Source: Roseinatronobacter sp052379845
GTDB taxonomy: Bacteria > Pseudomonadota > Alphaproteobacteria > Rhodobacterales > Rhodobacteraceae
Length of the DNA stretch: 64,000 bases
Direction: 5' to 3' (one strand)
NCBI GenBank assembly: GCA_052379845.1
Contig: JBQTCF010000002.1
Shown in pieces: positions 60,277 to 64,000 of this stretch (positions are counted from its first letter, which is position 1; each line of letters opens with the position of its first letter). The notes below the pieces were generated by a model, which made no database searches, had not been told where the DNA came from, and worked only from the letters and a program-made list of their open reading frames with translations. The position numbers and the translations under genes were made by a program.

Positions 60277-61316
60277 GCCTTCACCCCCAGCCGCTGGCCC
60301 ACGCCCTGACGTTCCTGCAAGGCCCGCCACCAGCCTTCATTGGCAAGATACCATTCAACTGTGCGCGCCAGCCCTTCTTCTACTGTGACCGAAGGACGCC
60401 AGCCCAATTCGTCCCTAATGCGCGAAGGGTCAATTGCATAGCGCGCATCATGGCCGGGGCGGTCCGTCACAAACGTGATCTGGTCCGCATAACTGCCCTG
60501 CGCAAGCGGGCGCTTTTCATCCAGAATGGCGCAAAGCGTGCGCACCAGTTCCAGATTCGTGCGCTCATTCTCACCGCCAATGTTGTAGCTGCGCCCCAGC
60601 GCGCCCTTCTGCAGCACCAGCAGAAGCGCGTCGGCGTGATCCTCGACATACAGCCAGTCGCGCACATTGGACCCATTGCCGTAAATGGGCAGGGGTTTTC
60701 CCGCCAATGCGTTCAGGATGATGACCGGCACCAGCTTTTCAGGGAAATGGAACGGCCCGTAATTGTTGGAACAATTCGTCAGCACAACCGGCAGGCCGAA
60801 GGTATGGTGCCATGCCTGCACCAGATGGTCGCTTGCCGCTTTGCTGGCGGAATAGGGGCTGCGCGGGTCATAGGGGGTTTCTTCGGTAAACTGCCCGGTC
60901 GCGCCAAGGCTGCCAAACACCTCATCCGTGCTGATATGATGGAAGCGGAAACCCTCTGGCCGCCCACGTCCCACCCAATAGGCGCGCGCAGCTTCCAGCA
61001 ATTCATAGGTGCCGGTCACATTGGTGGAAATAAAATCCCCGGGCCCGTCAATGGACCGGTCCACATGGGACTCGGCGGCCAGATGCATGACTGCATCAGG
61101 CTGATGGGTGGCAAAAATGCGGTCCAGCGCAGCACGGTCCCGAATATCGGCCTGTTCAAACGCATAAAGCGGGCTGTCTGCCACGCCCGCCACATTGTCC
61201 AGGCACGCCGCATAAGTCAGGGCATCCAGATTGACCACGCCATACCCGCGCGCAACCGCAAGACGCACCACTGCAGACCCGATGAACCCTGCACCGCCTG
61301 TAATCAAAATCTTCAT
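60273..61316 (-). CDS. rfbB: dTDP-glucose 4,6-dehydratase
   Basis: A 347-residue RfbB/RmlB. ITGGAGFIGSAVVR is the NAD loop, HLAAESHVDRSIDGPGDFI and HISTDEVFGSLG hold the dehydratase-specific residues (the DE pair after STDEVFG), and YSASKAASDHLV the catalytic tyrosine and lysine. It makes dTDP-4-keto-6-deoxyglucose. Separated from rfbC by 3 bases. Confidence 0.95.
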   Translation of the reverse strand: MKILITGGAGFIGSAVVRLAVARGYGVVNLDALTYAACLDNVAGVADSPLYAFEQADIRDRAALDRIFATHQPDAVMHLAAESHVDRSIDGPGDFISTNVTGTYELLEAARAYWVGRGRPEGFRFHHISTDEVFGSLGATGQFTEETPYDPRSPYSASKAASDHLVQAWHHTFGLPVVLTNCSNNYGPFHFPEKLVPVIILNALAGKPLPIYGNGSNVRDWLYVEDHADALLLVLQKGALGRSYNIGGENERTNLELVRTLCAILDEKRPLAQGSYADQITFVTDRPGHDARYAIDPSRIRDELGWRPSVTVEEGLARTVEWYLANEGWWRALQERQGVGQRLGVKA

Positions 61317-61319
61317 GGG

Positions 61320-61874
61320 TTAACCTTCAATCGTGAATGGTGTCTGAAACTCGGCAAAAGCGGGGGCCTGCCTGTCCTTGTCAGACAGCACCGGCGCATC
61401 CGTGCCCCACGCAATACCAAGACTGTCCCAACGCACTGCGCCGTCGCATGCGGGCGCATAGACATCCGAACATTTATACTGAACTTCGCAATCTTCCGTC
61501 AGGGTTACAAACCCGTGCAAGAACCCCTTGGGCACAAAAAGCTGTGCGCCATTCTGCGCGGTCAGTTCGGAACTGACCCATTGGCCATACGTGGGCGAGC
61601 CCGCGCGCACATCCACCGCCACATCCAGTATCGCGCCGCGCGAACACCGCACAAGCTTGTCCTGCGCATGGGGGGGGCGCTGGTAATGCAACCCGCGCAA
61701 AGTGTGGCGCGGCGCGGAATAGCTGTGATTGTCCTGCACAAAATCAGGCAAATCAACACCTGCAGCGCGCAGCGCGTCCTTGTTCCACGTCTCGCAAAAC
61801 CAGCCGCGATCATCGCCAAAGCGCCGCGGCGTTATCAGAACAGGGCCGGGTATCGCAAAATAATCAATCTTCAT
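61320..61874 (-). CDS. rfbC: dTDP-4-dehydrorhamnose 3,5-epimerase
   Basis: A 184-residue cupin epimerase, RfbC/RmlC. FCETWNKDALRAAGV and QDNHSYSAPRHTLRGLHYQ (about residues 28-42 and 47-65) are the family core with the catalytic histidine, and LFVPKGFLHGFVTL and YKCSDVYAP follow. Length is standard. It starts 1 base after the stop of the glycosyltransferase upstream. Confidence 0.95.
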   Translation of the reverse strand: MKIDYFAIPGPVLITPRRFGDDRGWFCETWNKDALRAAGVDLPDFVQDNHSYSAPRHTLRGLHYQRPPHAQDKLVRCSRGAILDVAVDVRAGSPTYGQWVSSELTAQNGAQLFVPKGFLHGFVTLTEDCEVQYKCSDVYAPACDGAVRWDSLGIAWGTDAPVLSDKDRQAPAFAEFQTPFTIEG

Positions 61875-61875
61875 C

Positions 61876-63021
61876 TCAAACTTCCGCCCATTTTGCTATA
61901 GTTGGGGAAACCGCAGTTTTCTTGGGGTTTTCCAGCAAAACTTCGGTATATGCGGACAGCACATCTTCCCAGATGAACTTTGCAGCATGCTGCGCGCGCG
62001 CAGCGGCACGCGCGGCCTGAACGGCCGCGTCATCGGTGACAAGCCGGTTCATCAAGCTGGCGCAACTGTCTGCGGAACTGAAATAGAACTGCGCATTGTC
62101 TGTTGTCCAGCGATTGAACTTGTTGTCATGCGCCAGCACCGCATTTCCCGCACCCAACGCCTCGACCAGGGACGGGTTGGTGCCGCCGACCTGATGGCCA
62201 TGCAGATACGCGCGCGCATGCAGGCGCAAACTGGAAACCTGCGCGGAATCGTAAATCGCACCGGGGAACATGACATTCGCACCCGCGGCAGCCTTGACCC
62301 GCTGATGATAGGGGTTTGCATCTTCCAGCTTGCCAAGAATGACAACCGGAAAATCCTGCGGCAGGCTGGCGGCAGCCTGCACAAGTTCCAGAATGGAATT
62401 TTCCGGTTCAATCCGCGCAATGGACACGAAATACCGGTCCGGCGTCAAACCAAGTGGCGGCGCATCTGCTGTTGTGACCAAGGGCGCACCATAGGGAATG
62501 ACCACAGGCTTCTTGAAACAGCGCCGTCTGACATGGGCGGCAATGCCGGGATGGTCGGCAATCGCAACATGGCACAGGTTGGCGCCGATCACTTCATTGA
62601 TGAAAAACCAGATCTTCGCAGGCAAACTCCATTTCTGGCGCTTCCATTCAATCCCGTCCATATTCATGACAACACGCCTGCCGCGCAGGCGCTGCAACAC
62701 ATTGAAAATGGCCGTATTATACCCAAGCACCAGATCGACCCCATCCAGCGTCAGCACATGGCGCGCGCATTTCAGGTCAAAATCCATGGTCCCCACCGGG
62801 CCCCGACGCGTTGTGCCGAAATGGATCAGGTTGATGCCTTTCCACTGCGTCACAGTTCCATCCCGCGAGTTTCCGGTATCATCCTGACAGTAGACATTCA
62901 CTGTCCAGCCCTTGCTGACCAGATAAAGTGCAAGGTTCTCTGCAAAGGTTTCAAAACCGCCATGCTTCGCGGGAATGCCCCGTGTGCCAAGAATGTTCAC
63001 CGTTTCTTTTGCTACCGGCAT
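61876..63021 (-). CDS. Glycosyltransferase with DUF1972 (rhamnosyltransferase-like)
   Basis: A 381-residue GT4-type enzyme with the DUF1972 N-terminal domain. ILGTRGIPAKHGGFETFAEN (about residues 10-29) and VMNMDGIEWKRQKWS are diagnostic, and the C-terminal FVSIARIEPENSILELV and NPSLVEALGAGNAVLAHD motifs bind the nucleotide sugar. Members often transfer rhamnose in O-antigen and exopolysaccharide assembly; the adjacent rfbCBDA genes fit that. Its exact acceptor is unknown. Confidence 0.88.
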   Translation of the reverse strand: MPVAKETVNILGTRGIPAKHGGFETFAENLALYLVSKGWTVNVYCQDDTGNSRDGTVTQWKGINLIHFGTTRRGPVGTMDFDLKCARHVLTLDGVDLVLGYNTAIFNVLQRLRGRRVVMNMDGIEWKRQKWSLPAKIWFFINEVIGANLCHVAIADHPGIAAHVRRRCFKKPVVIPYGAPLVTTADAPPLGLTPDRYFVSIARIEPENSILELVQAAASLPQDFPVVILGKLEDANPYHQRVKAAAGANVMFPGAIYDSAQVSSLRLHARAYLHGHQVGGTNPSLVEALGAGNAVLAHDNKFNRWTTDNAQFYFSSADSCASLMNRLVTDDAAVQAARAAARAQHAAKFIWEDVLSAYTEVLLENPKKTAVSPTIAKWAEV

Positions 63022-63169
63022 AATTTTCTAGCTTTCCTGTCCATGCTGCGGTGCAGCTTCATTGGTAGTAACATTTTCGATCAAACTTATAACAGGTGGC
63101 GGGGCGCTTGTCTGGCGAGCAGATGAAAAATTCCGCATTCCCACCAGCGCGCCTTGTCCGTTTCACCCC

Positions 63170-64000
63170 CTAAACAAAGCGCCCCTGCGTGCGTTCCTTC
63201 CAGTCTTGAAGCGCCGGGCGCAAGCGGTCGGTGGAACGCAACCCGCGCGCTTCGGCCCAGCCGGGCAACACATTCGTGGAGACCATCAACTTATCAATCC
63301 GGTCGGGATGGATGCCCAAACCCGTGGAAGAAAGCGGTCGCATCAGCCCTGCGGCAACGCGCAACGCCCCGGCGGGAATTGTTAGTGTCCGAACCTTCGG
63401 AAACGCCACGTCCTGAAACACGCTTACAATCTGCTCAATGGTGTAGCGTTCGCTATAGGCCCCGTTGAACAGCGTGAAGGGTGCGTTGTTTTGCGCCGCC
63501 GCCAGCATCCAGTCCACCAGATCCCCCACATAGATGCAGGATTTTATCGTATCCCTGCGCCCCGGATAGACAAACCACCCCTTGGACAACAGCTTCGCCA
63601 GACGGGTGAAATTGCCGCCCTCGCCCTGACCAAAAACAACCGCAGGGCGCGCAATCACAAGGCTGCGCGCCGGATTTTCCGCTTGCCAATCAAGATGCAC
63701 CTGCTCGGCCATCAGCTTGGAACGCCCATAATCGGATTGCGGATTGGGCGGCGCTGTTTCATCTTTAGCCGCTTCGTCCGGCCCGTAGACAGAAATCGAA
63801 CTGGTGAAAACGATCTGTTGTGCATCAAGGCGGCGCGCAAGGCGGGTCACTTCAATCGCGCCGCGCACATTGGCGTCATAATATTCCCAAGGCGCATGTC
63901 CGGGTGTTGTGTGGACCGCCGCAAGGTTGAACATCACCGCGCCGGGCGCATCAAGCTGCAAACCCGACAGGTCACGAATATCCTGTTCGATGTAATGCAC
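63170..64000 (-). CDS. NAD-dependent epimerase/dehydratase, N-terminus outside window
   Basis: The frame is open to the window edge, leaving about 276 residues. NLAAVHTTPGHAPWEYYDANVRG, VFTSSISVYGP and DYGRSKLMAEQ (tyrosine and lysine pair) mark an extended short-chain dehydrogenase of the sugar-nucleotide epimerase type; the N-terminal GxxGFIG NAD loop is missing because it lies beyond base 64000. It resembles UDP-galactose-4-epimerase-like proteins of O-antigen loci. The stop at 63170 lies 148 bases from the glycosyltransferase start. Confidence 0.85.
   Translation of the reverse strand: MHYIEQDIRDLSGLQLDAPGAVMFNLAAVHTTPGHAPWEYYDANVRGAIEVTRLARRLDAQQIVFTSSISVYGPDEAAKDETAPPNPQSDYGRSKLMAEQVHLDWQAENPARSLVIARPAVVFGQGEGGNFTRLAKLLSKGWFVYPGRRDTIKSCIYVGDLVDWMLAAAQNNAPFTLFNGAYSERYTIEQIVSVFQDVAFPKVRTLTIPAGALRVAAGLMRPLSSTGLGIHPDRIDKLMVSTNVLPGWAEARGLRSTDRLRPALQDWKERTQGRFV

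Noticed and set aside
1..64000. CRISPR arrays, tRNA or rRNA genes, prophage or intact insertion sequences
   Set aside because: No regularly spaced repeats, no cloverleaf-like GC-flanked segments in intergenic gaps and no transposase, integrase or phage structural gene were found.

Overview
The window is 64 kb of GC-rich, densely coded bacterial chromosome. Gene content points to an alphaproteobacterium of the Rhodobacterales (Rhodobacter/Roseobacter-like): a CckA-type hybrid kinase, an Mcl1 malyl-CoA lyase of the ethylmalonyl-CoA pathway, the DgcN/DgcA D-glutamate pair, a DUF1244 protein, an FtsEX-PlsC block and the ligase-associated DNA repair cluster. The species cannot be named from this sequence alone. 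No rRNA, tRNA, CRISPR array, prophage or intact insertion sequence was seen. LAYOUT. 1-4.2 kb: a truncated sulfotransferase overlapping a CoA-transferase B subunit, a crotonase-fold protein of the ECHDC3 type, a hotdog thioesterase and an RsmB-like rRNA methyltransferase; a 31-bp perfect inverted repeat lies between the last two. 4.3-13.1 kb: the hybrid kinase CckA, then cobT-cobS-cobC-cobU (cobalamin nucleotide-loop assembly), which runs by start/stop overlap straight into dnaE (replicative DNA polymerase). 13.2-19.3 kb: mcl1, divergent from dgcN-dgcA-ilvD-dat, a run with a D-amino-acid flavour. 19.3-25.6 kb: an acidic RTX-like protein, DUF1244, pyruvate kinase with a CceR/PckR-like palindrome upstream, a small membrane protein, ribosomal proteins L35 and L20, a CnoX-like thioredoxin, a Lon-substrate-domain protein, a Trm112 protein and an overlooked 45-residue gene with its own terminator. 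25.8-31.4 kb: mutT, argJ and a parvulin, divergent from secA. 31.4-37 kb: the four-gene ligase-associated DNA repair operon (MBL exonuclease, ATP-dependent ligase, Lhr-like helicase, PdeM endonuclease). 37-45.3 kb: BASS transporter and fadD, then ftsE-ftsX-plsC, a zinc-ribbon membrane protein and a class A penicillin-binding protein. 45.5-48.4 kb: glnK-amtB and a LysM protein. 48.5-64 kb: a surface-polysaccharide locus. HOW THE GENES WORK TOGETHER. The last 15 kb carries two sulfotransferases, a Wzx-type flippase and a Wzy-type polymerase on the plus strand, and on the minus strand GDP-mannose synthesis (manB, manC), dTDP-rhamnose synthesis (rfbABCD), two glycosyltransferases and two epimerases. 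Together they predict a sulfated, rhamnose- and mannose-derived exopolysaccharide or O-antigen made by the Wzx/Wzy route. From about 50.5 to 53.03 kb the DNA is strikingly AT-rich, and the boundary falls inside the flippase gene, so the polymerase and second sulfotransferase look like a recent import into an older locus. The most interesting items for follow-up are this boundary, the repair operon, the D-glutamate/D-amino-acid run, the operator before pyruvate kinase, the small 45-residue gene and the large inverted repeat at 2.9 kb.
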